NCBI RefSeq assembly: GCF_000721235.1
Contig: NZ_JOFH01000006.1
Coordinates: 186,001 to 250,000 of the forward strand
Length of the DNA: 64,000 nt
Origin: Streptomyces olivaceus
GTDB lineage: Bacteria; Actinomycetota; Actinomycetes; Streptomycetales; Streptomycetaceae
Direction of reading: 5' to 3'
Shown piece after piece: positions 51,301-59,667 of the stretch. The translations under genes were made by a program, and so were the position numbers. The notes beneath the pieces were generated by a model. It ran no database searches and had not been told where the DNA came from. It saw nothing but the letters and a program-made list of their open reading frames with translations. Every line of letters starts with the position of its first letter. Within the stretch, counting starts at the first letter, position 1.

Positions 51301-52624
51301 GGGTCGTGAGCTGGTCCAGGGTGTGGGCCACGCCGAAGGCCTGCGGGATGGGCTGGTTGGCCATGTAGAGGCGCTCGGCGGTGCGGTGCGGGAGGGGGTG
51401 GTACTCGTACGTGCCGACGATGCGGCCGTCGGCGGTCATCGGGCGGGCGTTGAAGCGGGCGACCGTGGCCAGGCGGTACGGCTCGCCCCCGTGGCTGGCC
51501 AGCAGGGCGATCTCGGTGATGCGGCGGGCGCCGTCGGCGAAGCGGGTGAGCTGGACGATGACGTCGACGGAGCTGTTGATCTGGTCGTGCAGGGCGACGA
51601 AGGGGATCTCGACGTCCGACATCGAGGCGAGGGTCTGGAGCCGCATCAGGGCGTCCTCCGCGTTGTTCGCGTGGACGGTGGCGAGGGAGCCGTCGTGCCC
51701 CGTCGACATGGCCTGGAGCATGTCCAGGGACTCGCCGCCGCGGACCTCGCCGACGACGATGCGGTCGGGGCGCATGCGCAGGGAGTTGCGGACCAGGTCG
51801 CGGATGGTGACCCGGCCCTGGCCCTCCACGTTCGGCGGGCGGGACTCCAGGCGGATCACGTGGGCCTGCTGGAGCTGGAGTTCCGCCGAGTCCTCGATGG
51901 TGATGATGCGGTCGGACTCCGGGATGAGGCCGGAGAGGGCGTTGAGGAGGGTCGTCTTGCCGGTGCCGGTCGCGCCCGAGACGATGATGTTGAAGCGGGC
52001 CTGCACCAGGCCGGCCAGCAGGTACAGCATGTGCTCGTCGAGCGAGCCGAGGCCGATCAGCTCATGGAGGGTGAAGGAGCGCGGGAAGCGGCGGATGGTG
52101 AGCGTCGCGCCGGTCAGGGCGAGCGGCGGGATGATGACGTTGACGCGCTCGCCGGAGGGGAGGCGGGCGTCGACCATGGGGTTGGACTCGTCCACGCGGC
52201 GGTTGACCGTGGAGACGATGCGCTCGATGGTCTGCATCAGCTGGTCGTGGGAGGCGAAACGGAGCGGGAGCTGCTCGACCCGGCCGCCGCGCTCGACGAA
52301 GATCGCGTCGGGGCCGTTGACCATGATCTCCGTGATGGAGGCGTCTTCGAGCAGCGGCTCCAGGATGCCGAGGCCGAGCGCCTCGTCGACCACACGGCGG
52401 ATCAGCTGGGAGCGTTCGGCCGTGGACAGGACCGGGCCCTCGCGGCTGATGATGTGGCCGAGCACCCGCTCCAGGCGGGCGCGGCGTTCGGCCATCGCGA
52501 GCGAGCTCATCTCGGCGAGGTCGATCTCCTCCAGGAGCTTGGCCCGGTAGGAGGCGACCAGGTGTGCGTCCTCGCCCCGGCCGCCGTTCTCCTCGGGCGA
52601 GTGGATGCGTGCGCGCAGGCTCAT
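51287..52624 (-). CDS. tadA: Tad pilus ATPase TadA (CpaF)
   Basis: 445 residues. GspE/CpaF secretion ATPase: N-terminal EPLLEDASITEIMVNGPD and NPMVDARLPSGERVNVIIPP, Walker A SGATGTGKTTLLNALSG, Asp box TIEDSAEL, Walker B RMRPDRIVVGEVRGGESLDML, and STGHDGSLATVHAN (His box). It powers pilin polymerisation. ATG 52624, 18 bp after the upstream TadE-like gene. Confidence 0.95.
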   Translation of the reverse strand: MSLRARIHSPEENGGRGEDAHLVASYRAKLLEEIDLAEMSSLAMAERRARLERVLGHIISREGPVLSTAERSQLIRRVVDEALGLGILEPLLEDASITEIMVNGPDAIFVERGGRVEQLPLRFASHDQLMQTIERIVSTVNRRVDESNPMVDARLPSGERVNVIIPPLALTGATLTIRRFPRSFTLHELIGLGSLDEHMLYLLAGLVQARFNIIVSGATGTGKTTLLNALSGLIPESDRIITIEDSAELQLQQAHVIRLESRPPNVEGQGRVTIRDLVRNSLRMRPDRIVVGEVRGGESLDMLQAMSTGHDGSLATVHANNAEDALMRLQTLASMSDVEIPFVALHDQINSSVDVIVQLTRFADGARRITEIALLASHGGEPYRLATVARFNARPMTADGRIVGTYEYHPLPHRTAERLYMANQPIPQAFGVAHTLDQLTTREAR

Positions 52625-52642
52625 GCGTCCTCGGCTCCTCGG

Positions 52643-53095
52643 TCAGTGGTCCAGCGGCATGGTGGCGGTCCTGGTGGCGTCCCCGAAGTCACAGCCGGGG
52701 ACGATGGAGGGGATGCCGACGGTGGCGGTGACGGTGACCTCTTCGCCGCCGTAGGACGGGGGGCAGTCGGTACCGTCCGCCAGCCAGCTGCTGACGGCCG
52801 CCGCGCAGGCGCCCTGGGCGCTCTCCTGGAGTGAAGCGCTGCGGGCCCCGGCACGGGCGGCGGTGCCGGCCTGCTGGGCGGTGTACGCGACGAGGCCGAG
52901 CTGTACGACGGCCATGCCGACGGCGATCAGGACCGGGAGGAAGCCGAGGTACTCGATGGCCACCTGGCCCCGGTCCCTCCGCCGGGCTTTCCCCCAGGCC
53001 TTGGCCCTCCCTCGGGTCTCCCCCGGGGCCCTCCCTCGGGTCTCCCCCGGGGCCTTCCCCCAGGCTCTCCCCCACAGGTTCACGGAGTACGGCAT
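52643..53095 (-). CDS. TadE-like minor pilin with repeat-bearing N-terminus
   Basis: 150 residues. TadE motif G/QVAIEYLGFLP with Glu at +5, then the hydrophobic helix. The leader of about 42 residues is much longer than usual and contains a duplicated G-E-T-R-G-R-A-P unit (APGETRGRAPGETRGRAK). C-terminal domain has four cysteines. ATG 53095 has GAGGA 8 bp upstream and follows the stop of the preceding tadE gene directly (TGAGATG). Probable minor pilin. Confidence 0.88.
   Translation of the reverse strand: MPYSVNLWGRAWGKAPGETRGRAPGETRGRAKAWGKARRRDRGQVAIEYLGFLPVLIAVGMAVVQLGLVAYTAQQAGTAARAGARSASLQESAQGACAAAVSSWLADGTDCPPSYGGEEVTVTATVGIPSIVPGCDFGDATRTATMPLDH
53011..53070. repeat. 24-bp-type tandem repeat inside the TadE-like leader
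   Basis: CCCTCGGGTCTCCCCCGGGG-type units repeat twice with a degenerate third; they encode the GETRGRAP duplication. Confidence 0.75.
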
Positions 53096-53096
53096 C

Positions 53097-53504
53097 TCAG
53101 TCGTCCTCCTCTTCCACGGCCCCCGCGTGCCCGTGCACGGTGAACGGGAAGCTGACCGTGCCCGGGAAGAGGATGGGGACCTCGATGCGTACGTCGGCGG
53201 TGACGTAACCGCCCGCGGTACCGCAGTTCACAGCGGCGCCTCCCTCCCACGCGCCCGGCAGTTTGTCCAGGCCCGCCTCCTGGCAGGCCCCCTGCCGTGC
53301 CCCCCGCTCGGCGGCCGTCGCCGCCCTTACCGCCTCGTCGGCAGCATTCCCCGCGAGCGTGTACGTGTACCCCACCAGTACGAGCTGCCACAGCACCACC
53401 AGCGTCGCGACGATCACCGGTGTCATGCCGAGGAACTCGATGGTGACCTGGCCGCTCTCCCGGTCGCGGCCCCGGTCCGGCCCTGGGTGCCTCCACCGCC
53501 TCAT
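53097..53504 (-). CDS. TadE-family minor pilin
   Basis: 135 residues. Processing site G/QVTIEFLGMTP with Glu at +5, then a hydrophobic helix (VIVATLVVLWQLVLVGYTYTLAG), AADEAVRAATAAERG and a cysteine-containing beta domain; acidic C-terminus (VEEEDD). Starts at ATG 53504 in an ATGA overlap with the cpaE-like gene. Confidence 0.9.
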   Translation of the reverse strand: MRRWRHPGPDRGRDRESGQVTIEFLGMTPVIVATLVVLWQLVLVGYTYTLAGNAADEAVRAATAAERGARQGACQEAGLDKLPGAWEGGAAVNCGTAGGYVTADVRIEVPILFPGTVSFPFTVHGHAGAVEEEDD

Positions 53505-54757
53505 CCCCCACCGTCCCTCCGGCGCCGGAGGCTCACCGACCCCCGGTCGCCGCGCAGCCGGCCGTGCCCCTTGCGGTCGCTCTCCGGGGCGCCGGCCAGG
53601 CCGAGTTCACCCGCGAGGGCCCACAGGGCCTGCTTCACCGCGCCCTTGGCGTCGAGTTCGTGGACGCGGCCGGCGTCCACGGCGGCCTGGAGTTCCTTGA
53701 AGTTGGCGGGGACGGCGGTGGCGGCGAGGGCGGTGCCGGTGATCCGCCGGATCAGCGGGGGCTGGATCTCGGCGCTCCGGGTGTGCCGGTTGACGACCAC
53801 GGTCGTCTCCTCGGCCTTGCGGATCTGCAGCCGGTCCCACATCCGCACCGCCCGCTTCGCGCCCCGTACGGCGACCACGTCGGGGGTGGTGACCAGCAGG
53901 GCCGTGTCGGCCACCTCCACGACGGCCGCGCCCGCCCCGCCGAGCTGGGCACCGCAGTCGACGACGACGACCTCGTAGCGCGAGCGCAGGGCGGCGACGA
54001 TCTGGCGGGCGGCGCGGTCGGTGACCTCCTCTCCGCGTTCGCCCTCGCCGGGGGCGAGGAGCAGGGCCAGACCGCTGTCGTGGCGGAAGACGGCGTCGGC
54101 CAGCACGCGGGGCGAGATGTCGTTGATGGCGGCCAGGTCGGCGACCGAGCGGCGGAACTGCACGTCCAGGAAGGAGGCGACGTCGCCGGTCTGGAGGTCC
54201 ATGTCGAGCAGGACGGTGGAGCGCCCGGACGCCTGCGCCGCCAGGGCCAGTTGGACGGCGGTGAGGGTGGCGCCCACGCCGCCCTTCGCGCCGCTGACCG
54301 TGACGACGGTGCCGCCGGCGCCGGTGAACACGTCGCCGCCGCTGCCGAGGTGCCGGCGTACGCCCGCCGACCACTGGGCCACCGCCTGGACGCGGCTGGC
54401 GAGTTCCTCGTAGCCGAGCGGGAGGGCGACCAGGCCCCGGGCGCCGTAGTCCATGGCGGCCTGGAAGAGGCCGGGGCCGGGGTCGGAGGTGACGAGGACG
54501 ACGCCGGCGGCGGGGAAGCGGAGCGCGACGTCCCGGATCAGCTCCAGGGCCGGTACCGGGCCGATCCGCTCGTGGACGACGACGACCTCGGGCAGTTCGT
54601 CGACCGACTCGGCGGCCAGCCGGGCGAGGGTGTCGAGGAGTTGGGTGGAGTCGACGACCGGCGCGAGGGGTTCGGCGTCCGGGAGCTGGCTGAGCAGGGT
54701 CGTGATGGACCGTACGGCGTCCGCGTCGCCGGCTGCCGGGAGGATCCTCGTGGCCAT
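53501..54757 (-). CDS. CpaE-like P-loop ATPase (TadZ)
   Basis: 418 residues. A receiver-like N-terminal part (about 1-130, without an obvious phosphorylation site in the usual context) is followed by a MinD/ParA-type domain with deviant Walker A SGAKGGVGAT, VLLDMDLQTGDVASFLDV, and VVVDCGAQLGGAGAAV. TadZ/CpaE proteins place the pilus machine at a cell site. ATG 54757 is chosen after the cpaB-like stop 8 bp before; the frame further upstream is a shadow of that gene. Basic C-terminal tail (SLRRRRDGGG). Confidence 0.9.
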   Translation of the reverse strand: MATRILPAAGDADAVRSITTLLSQLPDAEPLAPVVDSTQLLDTLARLAAESVDELPEVVVVHERIGPVPALELIRDVALRFPAAGVVLVTSDPGPGLFQAAMDYGARGLVALPLGYEELASRVQAVAQWSAGVRRHLGSGGDVFTGAGGTVVTVSGAKGGVGATLTAVQLALAAQASGRSTVLLDMDLQTGDVASFLDVQFRRSVADLAAINDISPRVLADAVFRHDSGLALLLAPGEGERGEEVTDRAARQIVAALRSRYEVVVVDCGAQLGGAGAAVVEVADTALLVTTPDVVAVRGAKRAVRMWDRLQIRKAEETTVVVNRHTRSAEIQPPLIRRITGTALAATAVPANFKELQAAVDAGRVHELDAKGAVKQALWALAGELGLAGAPESDRKGHGRLRGDRGSVSLRRRRDGGG

Positions 54758-54764
54758 ACGGCTC

Positions 54765-55472
54765 TCACTTGTCCTTCGCGAGTTCGTACGTCCGGTCCGC
54801 GTCCGGAACCGTGGAGTCGCCGCCAGGCGCCACCAGGGCGAGCCGGACGCGCCGGGCGAACGACTCGGCGTAGGTGAGGCGCTGGGCGTCGAGGGTGGAC
54901 AGGGCGAAGGTGATGGGGACCGCGTCGGTGGGCTCCCGGTCCCGGCTGTCCTCGTCGGGTTCCAGCGAGGTGAGTTCACCCACGTCGATGACCTTGGCGT
55001 TGGTCACGATGATCTTGGACTGGTCGGGGTCGCCCTCGCGCTGCCCCTCGAAGGTGGCGTACACGTTGACGGCGGAGCCCGGCGTGATCTTGCCGGCGAC
55101 GCCCGTGGCCGCGTCGATCATGATGGCGACCTCCTGCTCCCCCGGCCGCAGGGCGGGCGTGTCGACGATCATGTCGGACTGGAGCAGTGAGCCGGCCTTC
55201 AGTTTCGTCACGGCTATCTTCCCGCGGACCTGGCCGAGGTCGGTGACGGCGTTGTCGGACAGCCAGCGCTCGGGCATCTCGATCTTCTCGAACTGCGCGG
55301 CACCCAGCTCCGTGTAGGGCTCGATGTCGGACTTCAGCCGGTACGCGGTGACCTCGGGGCCGACCTTGGACTGCACGTCGTCGATGACGGACAGCACACC
55401 GGCGAACGCGCCCAGGGCGCAGAGGACCGACAGGATCAGCAGGATGATGCCGCGGCGCTGACGGGAGTTCAT
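54765..55472 (-). CDS. cpaB: SAF-domain pilus assembly protein (CpaB/RcpC)
   Basis: 235 residues. One N-terminal helix (about 8-27), then an SAF/CpaB domain: VTAYRLKSDIEPYTELGAAQFEKIEMPERWL, AVTKLKAGSLLQSDMI and IDAATGVAGKITPGSAVNVYATFEGQ. The family is needed for Flp pilus assembly and binds wall components. ATG 55472. First recognisable tad gene in transcription order. Confidence 0.9.
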   Translation of the reverse strand: MNSRQRRGIILLILSVLCALGAFAGVLSVIDDVQSKVGPEVTAYRLKSDIEPYTELGAAQFEKIEMPERWLSDNAVTDLGQVRGKIAVTKLKAGSLLQSDMIVDTPALRPGEQEVAIMIDAATGVAGKITPGSAVNVYATFEGQREGDPDQSKIIVTNAKVIDVGELTSLEPDEDSRDREPTDAVPITFALSTLDAQRLTYAESFARRVRLALVAPGGDSTVPDADRTYELAKDK

Positions 55473-55544
55473 GGGCCGTGCAACCTCATTGGGGGAATCG
55501 GTCGGGACCGGGTCGGATGTCGGGGAAGGGCGAGCGGTACCGAC

Positions 55545-56450
55545 CTACCCCGTGAGCGCGCGTCTCTCACCGCGGCGGCCGAGGGCGGGATCGCGGCGGT
55601 GGCCGAGGGCGCGGCCGCCGGCGCCGTCGTCGTACACCGGGGGCGTGGCGGAGCAGAACACGCAGCGGTCGCCTATGACGTCCATGCCGCACCAGTGGCA
55701 CGTGCTCTGGCGGACGGAGGTGACGAGCTGGTAGAGGACGGAGAGGTCGGGCAGGTAGGCGCAGAACTCGGTCAGCCGCCCGGTCCCCCACCAGTGGGGC
55801 GACTCGGCGGGCAGCGCCATCTCGCGCAGCCCCTGCACCTGCCAGGAGGGGGCGAGGGTGCCGGTGACCCAGTCGGCGGCCTGCTGCCCCTTGGCGACCA
55901 GGAGCCAGGTGCCGAACTCGGGCCCGGTCAGGGCGGCTTCGGGGCCGATCCGCACCAGCTGCGGCACCGGGTGGGCCACGACGCCGAACTGGCTGCCCGG
56001 CACCCAGGACCTGGCGTGCGCCTTGAGGTCCACGGGGACGCGGTCCAGGTGGGTCACCGAGCCGAGCACGGCACCGGCGTGGATGTAGTGGGTGAGCAGC
56101 CGGCCGGCCGAGGCGAGGATGCCGGGGCTGAGGTCGCAGGAGGCGAGCTGGCGCAACTGCCGGACGAGGACGGCGAGTCCGAGCGGCGGCAGCGGTGGCT
56201 GGAACAGGGCGACGCGGTCGGTCTCCAGGAGGGCGCGCACGGTCCGCAGCCGTCGTTCCACGCCCGGAGGGACGGCCTGCGAGCACACCACGACGACGTG
56301 GCCGTGCTGGTCGACCAGCGACTGCAGCTCGGCCAGCACCTGTTCCAGGGGGCGCTGGTCGACGTCCCTCAGCACGATTGCGGGCAGCGTTCGTTCGTCC
56401 TGCGGCGGCAGTGCCATGTCGGCACTGGTCACGGCAATGGCAGTTGGCAC
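55545..56450 (-). CDS. Zinc-ribbon protein of unknown function at the head of the Tad locus
   Basis: 301 residues, soluble. The N-terminal half looks like an alpha/beta receiver-like fold (PAIVLRDVDQRPLEQVLAELQSLVDQHGHVVVVCSQAV). The C-terminal part ends with a zinc ribbon C-H-W-C ... C-V-F-C (about residues 262-277) and an Arg/Gly tail. GTG 56450 has GGGAG 6 bp upstream. It stands 72 bp before cpaB, same strand, so it is probably a conserved accessory gene of this pilus. No family assigned. Confidence 0.72.
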   Translation of the reverse strand: MPTAIAVTSADMALPPQDERTLPAIVLRDVDQRPLEQVLAELQSLVDQHGHVVVVCSQAVPPGVERRLRTVRALLETDRVALFQPPLPPLGLAVLVRQLRQLASCDLSPGILASAGRLLTHYIHAGAVLGSVTHLDRVPVDLKAHARSWVPGSQFGVVAHPVPQLVRIGPEAALTGPEFGTWLLVAKGQQAADWVTGTLAPSWQVQGLREMALPAESPHWWGTGRLTEFCAYLPDLSVLYQLVTSVRQSTCHWCGMDVIGDRCVFCSATPPVYDDGAGGRALGHRRDPALGRRGERRALTG

Positions 56451-56686
56451 GTGCGGCTCCCCGTCTCCCCGTGCCGCCGGGCCGCGAGTACGGCCTGGGC
56501 ACACCCGGATGACTTCACTGCGTGACTACCCGAGCACTGTATCCACGCCTCTGTAACGGGAGAACAGCGATTCTCCAGCTGTGGAACAACTTGTGATGCA
56601 CAAGGTGCGCCAAACCGGGGCACGTTGAGCATTTTCCGCTCGACGGCCGAACCGGTACGACGGCCAACTTGTTCCGTACCCACCTC

Positions 56687-56714
56687 TTGACACCCCCAAT
56701 TGGTCTGGACCACC
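56687..56714 (+). promoter_or_regulatory. Chitinase promoter with DasR-type (dre) site
   Basis: TTGACA (56687-56692) is followed by TGGTCTGGACCA (56701-56712), 10 of 12 positions symmetric. This matches the known DasR-responsive element core TGGTCTAGACCA found before Streptomyces chitinase genes. GlcNAc-derived induction is expected. The rest of the 335-bp divergent gap (56451-56785) holds nothing else I can name. Confidence 0.75.
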
Positions 56715-56785
56715 TTGTACTTCAACGGTGGCCGCCGTCCCCATCCCCCACATCCCCCCACCCAACTCCCCCCACGGAGGCAGCA

Positions 56786-57841
56786 GTGGACCCCGTAAGC
56801 AGACGGCGCACGCGTCGGCTCGGCACCTGGACGGCCGCCGTCACCGGCACCCTGGCACTCGCGTTCACGGCCGTCGGCCCCACCTCGGCCGCGAACGCCG
56901 ACACCGCGGCCGGTACGCCGGCCACGTCCACGGCGGTGACCAAGGCCGCCGCCGACGTCCCGAAGCACGCGGTGACCGGTTACTGGCAGAACTTCGACAA
57001 CGGGGCCACGGTCCAGAAGCTCTCCGACGTGCCGGCCGAGTACGACATCGTCGCGGTGGCCTTCGCCGACGCGACGACGACGCCGGGCGCGGTGGAGTTC
57101 AACCTGGACTCGGCCGGGCTCGGCGGCTACACCGTCGACCAGTTCAAGGCGGACGTCGCCGCCAAGCAGGCCGACGGCAAGAAGGTGATCATCTCGGTGG
57201 GCGGCGAGAAGGGCACCGTCGGGGTGAGCGACTCCGCCTCCGCGGCGAACTTCGCGGACTCCGTCTGGTCCGTCATGCAGGAGTACGGCTTCGACGGCGT
57301 CGACATCGACCTGGAGAACGGCCTCAACCCGACCTACATGACGGAGGCGCTGCGCGCCCTGTCGTCGAAGGCCGGCCCGGACATGGTCCTGACGATGGCG
57401 CCGCAGACCATCGACATGCAGTCGACGTCCGGTTCGTACTTCGAGACGGCGCTGAACGTGAAGGACATCCTCACGGTCGTCAACATGCAGTACTACAACA
57501 GCGGCACGATGCTGGGCTGCGACGGCCAGGTGTACGCGCAGGGCTCGGTGGACTTCCTCACCGCCCTGGCCTGCATCCAGCTGGAGGGCGGCCTCGCCCC
57601 GTCCCAGGTCGGCCTGGGCGTACCGGCGTCGTCCAGCGCGGCGGGCAGCGGCTACGCCGATCCGTCGGTGGTCAACGACGCCCTGGACTGCCTCACCCAG
57701 GGGACGAACTGCGGCTCCTTCAAGCCGTCCAAGACCTACCCCGACCTGCGCGGCGCGATGGCCTGGTCCACCAACTGGGACGCGACGGCGGGCAACGGCT
57801 GGTCGAGCGCGGTGGGCCCGCACGTGCACGCCCTGCCGTAG
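56786..57841 (+). CDS. Secreted GH18 chitinase
   Basis: 351 residues. Signal peptide (about 1-40, ending TSAANA). The GH18 barrel runs from about 62: VTGYWQNFDNG, KVIISVGGEKG, and the catalytic DxxDxDxE in FDGVDIDLE with the acid Glu, then MAPQTIDM and GAMAWSTNWD. No chitin-binding domain. It hydrolyses chitin to oligosaccharides outside the cell. GTG 56786 has GGAGG 7 bp upstream. A DasR-type site lies in the promoter. Confidence 0.95.
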   Translation: MDPVSRRRTRRLGTWTAAVTGTLALAFTAVGPTSAANADTAAGTPATSTAVTKAAADVPKHAVTGYWQNFDNGATVQKLSDVPAEYDIVAVAFADATTTPGAVEFNLDSAGLGGYTVDQFKADVAAKQADGKKVIISVGGEKGTVGVSDSASAANFADSVWSVMQEYGFDGVDIDLENGLNPTYMTEALRALSSKAGPDMVLTMAPQTIDMQSTSGSYFETALNVKDILTVVNMQYYNSGTMLGCDGQVYAQGSVDFLTALACIQLEGGLAPSQVGLGVPASSSAAGSGYADPSVVNDALDCLTQGTNCGSFKPSKTYPDLRGAMAWSTNWDATAGNGWSSAVGPHVHALP

Positions 57842-57852
57842 CTCCGACCCGG

Positions 57853-57899
57853 GCCCCGTGCGGCTGTCCGTCCCCTCCGGGACTGGGGCCGCACGGGGC
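57853..57899. terminator. Bidirectional terminator after the chitinase gene
   Basis: GCCCCGTGCGGC pairs perfectly with GCCGCACGGGGC (12-bp stem, 23-nt loop). It lies between the chitinase (+) and membrane protein (-) genes. Confidence 0.8.
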
Positions 57900-58799
57900 T
57901 CAGTCGCCCCTCCTCATGGTCTCGCTCGGCAGGAATCTATGGCGCGCCCACAGGCTCACCAGCACCGCCCCGCCGACCAGCAGCGGCACCGGGTCGTGGG
58001 CGGCGGGGGACAGTACGTACCCCAGCGCCATGACCGTGCAGACCGTCAGCGGTACGAACGCAGCCGCGCCCTCCATCCCCCAGCGCAGCGCCGGCCGGGC
58101 TATGTCCAGGACGCTCGCCCCGCCGGGCAGCCACGGCCCGGCGGTGATCACCAGGAGGCCCGCGGTCTTGCAGCCGTCGACCAGCTGGCACCCCAGTGAC
58201 CCGGGCTGGTGCGGTCCGACGGCCCACAGCTGCAGGGTGTCGCCGAACAGCATGAGGGACAGCCCGACGATCCCCGCCCACAAGGTGGCCCTGCGGTCAC
58301 TGCGCACGAGCCGGCACAGGGCCAGCAGGAAGCTGAGGAACACCAGCTCGGCGGCCCACAGGAAGCCCACCATCCCCTCCCCCAGCCGCCAGCCGCCGCC
58401 GGTCCCGCTCAGCAGGACCCACCCCGCCATGAACAGGGCCCCCGCCGCGACGAACCCGTCGAGCACCCGCCGCAGCAGCACGGGCCGGCCGGTGCCGGCA
58501 TCGGCCGCGACCACCAGGCCGGCCGTCCCCAGGCCGACCGCGAGCGTCGCCCCGACGGCCACGACCGGCCCCAGCAGCGGCCGTTCGTCCTGCCCGGGGT
58601 CCGAAGCGTGCGCCGTCAGCATGTCGGCCAGCAGCCGGTACGCGCCCCCGGCCACCGCCGAACCACCCAACAGCAGCAGCCGCGTCCGCACCCGCCCGCT
58701 CGCCCACCGCGCGCGGACCACCAGCGAGACCGCCAGCACACAGCAACCGACTGACGGTCCGAGGGACACCGTCCGTGCCACCGTCCCCAACCCCGACAT
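57900..58799 (-). CDS. Multipass membrane protein of unknown function
   Basis: 299 residues, with eight or nine hydrophobic segments spread through the chain (for example CCVLAVSLVVRARW, VVAVGATLAVGLGTAGLVV, FVAAGALFMAGWVLL, AELVFLSFLLALCRLV, AAAFVPLTVCTVMALGYVL). No transporter or enzyme motif is recognised; it has the look of the N-terminal MASE-like or sensor membrane domains. ATG 58799 has AAGG 9 bp upstream; the longer frame to 58913 is not hydrophobic. Confidence 0.75.
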   Translation of the reverse strand: MSGLGTVARTVSLGPSVGCCVLAVSLVVRARWASGRVRTRLLLLGGSAVAGGAYRLLADMLTAHASDPGQDERPLLGPVVAVGATLAVGLGTAGLVVAADAGTGRPVLLRRVLDGFVAAGALFMAGWVLLSGTGGGWRLGEGMVGFLWAAELVFLSFLLALCRLVRSDRRATLWAGIVGLSLMLFGDTLQLWAVGPHQPGSLGCQLVDGCKTAGLLVITAGPWLPGGASVLDIARPALRWGMEGAAAFVPLTVCTVMALGYVLSPAAHDPVPLLVGGAVLVSLWARHRFLPSETMRRGD

Positions 58800-58965
58800 C
58801 AGGTGTGCCTTTCGCCGGTCCGCTCCCAAAGCCCTCCGTGAGGCCCTGGGGTTGCCATCACAGAACGTAGAAGACCCGCGGCCCGACCCGAACTGAACCG
58901 CCATCGCATTCACCCGTACCGCGTACGATGCGGGCCCTCTGCTGGCGCCGCGCTGACGCGCCCGG

Positions 58966-59454
58966 TCAAGGCGCCCCGTACGCCGCCGCGCTCAGCCTCG
59001 GCAGGGTGGCCCACATGCGCGTACCGCCACCCGGCTCCCTCGCCTCGCCGAAGCCCCACGCTCCGTCGCAGGCCCGGCAGACGCAGGCCAGGACGCGGAG
59101 GGCGGCGCGGCGGCGGGTGTCGCAGGCCGTGGCGAGGTGGGGGCTGGTGTGGCGGGGGTGGCTGTCGTAGGCGATCACCCGGAGGGTCGCGGAGCGGTAG
59201 CGCAGGGTCAGGTAGTAGTTTGCGGACTCCGTGAACTGGCAGGCCACGGCCGCCAGTTCGCCCACCGTCTGCAACGCCGGGTCCAGCATGTCCACCAGTC
59301 CGTGCGCCCGCAGCACCTCCCTGGTCGCCGCCCGCGCGAGCGCTGCGCTGGCCAGGGCGGCGGGGAGCGTGAAGCTGTAGGCCAGCGTCTCGGGCACGGG
59401 CGGCGCCGGGTCCGCCGGGTGAATGGAAGCGGATGGGCAGCGGGTCGCGGGCAT
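58966..59454 (-). CDS. Histidine-kinase-like ATP-binding protein (anti-sigma-like)
   Basis: 162 residues. HATPase_c_2 fold: SAALARAATREVLRAHGL, then DPALQTVGELAAVACQFTESANYYLTLRY (N-box variant in which the usual E-x2-x-N is altered: ELAAVACQF), and WGFGEAREPGGGTRMWATLP. The divergence at the N box suggests weak or lost kinase activity. Such genes stand beside XRE-DUF397 pairs throughout Streptomyces. ATG 59454 has AAGGAG 5 bp upstream. Confidence 0.8.
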   Translation of the reverse strand: MPATRCPSASIHPADPAPPVPETLAYSFTLPAALASAALARAATREVLRAHGLVDMLDPALQTVGELAAVACQFTESANYYLTLRYRSATLRVIAYDSHPRHTSPHLATACDTRRRAALRVLACVCRACDGAWGFGEAREPGGGTRMWATLPRLSAAAYGAP

Positions 59455-59566
59455 GGTGACTCCTTCGAGGGAGAGGGGCGGTCGGTGGCTCCGTCGCGCG
59501 GACAGGCTTGCGCGATGCACTGCCGAACGCCGTGTGTAGCGTTTCCATCACCGAATGTATCGCCGC

Positions 59567-59586
59567 GGGTGCCTAATTTGGCACCC
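59567..59586. promoter_or_regulatory. Dyad GGGTGCC-TAATTT-GGCACCC between ATPase and XRE genes
   Basis: Perfect 7-bp inverted repeat with a 6-bp AT-only centre, roughly 100 bp from each start codon of the divergent pair. A candidate operator for the XRE protein. Confidence 0.5.
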
Positions 59587-59667
59587 GATAGTGAGAAATG
59601 CGCTCGATCGTGGGACCTGGCGTCTACCGACGGCAGACTTGCCCACGCCGAGGTGGAGGGAGCAGCA

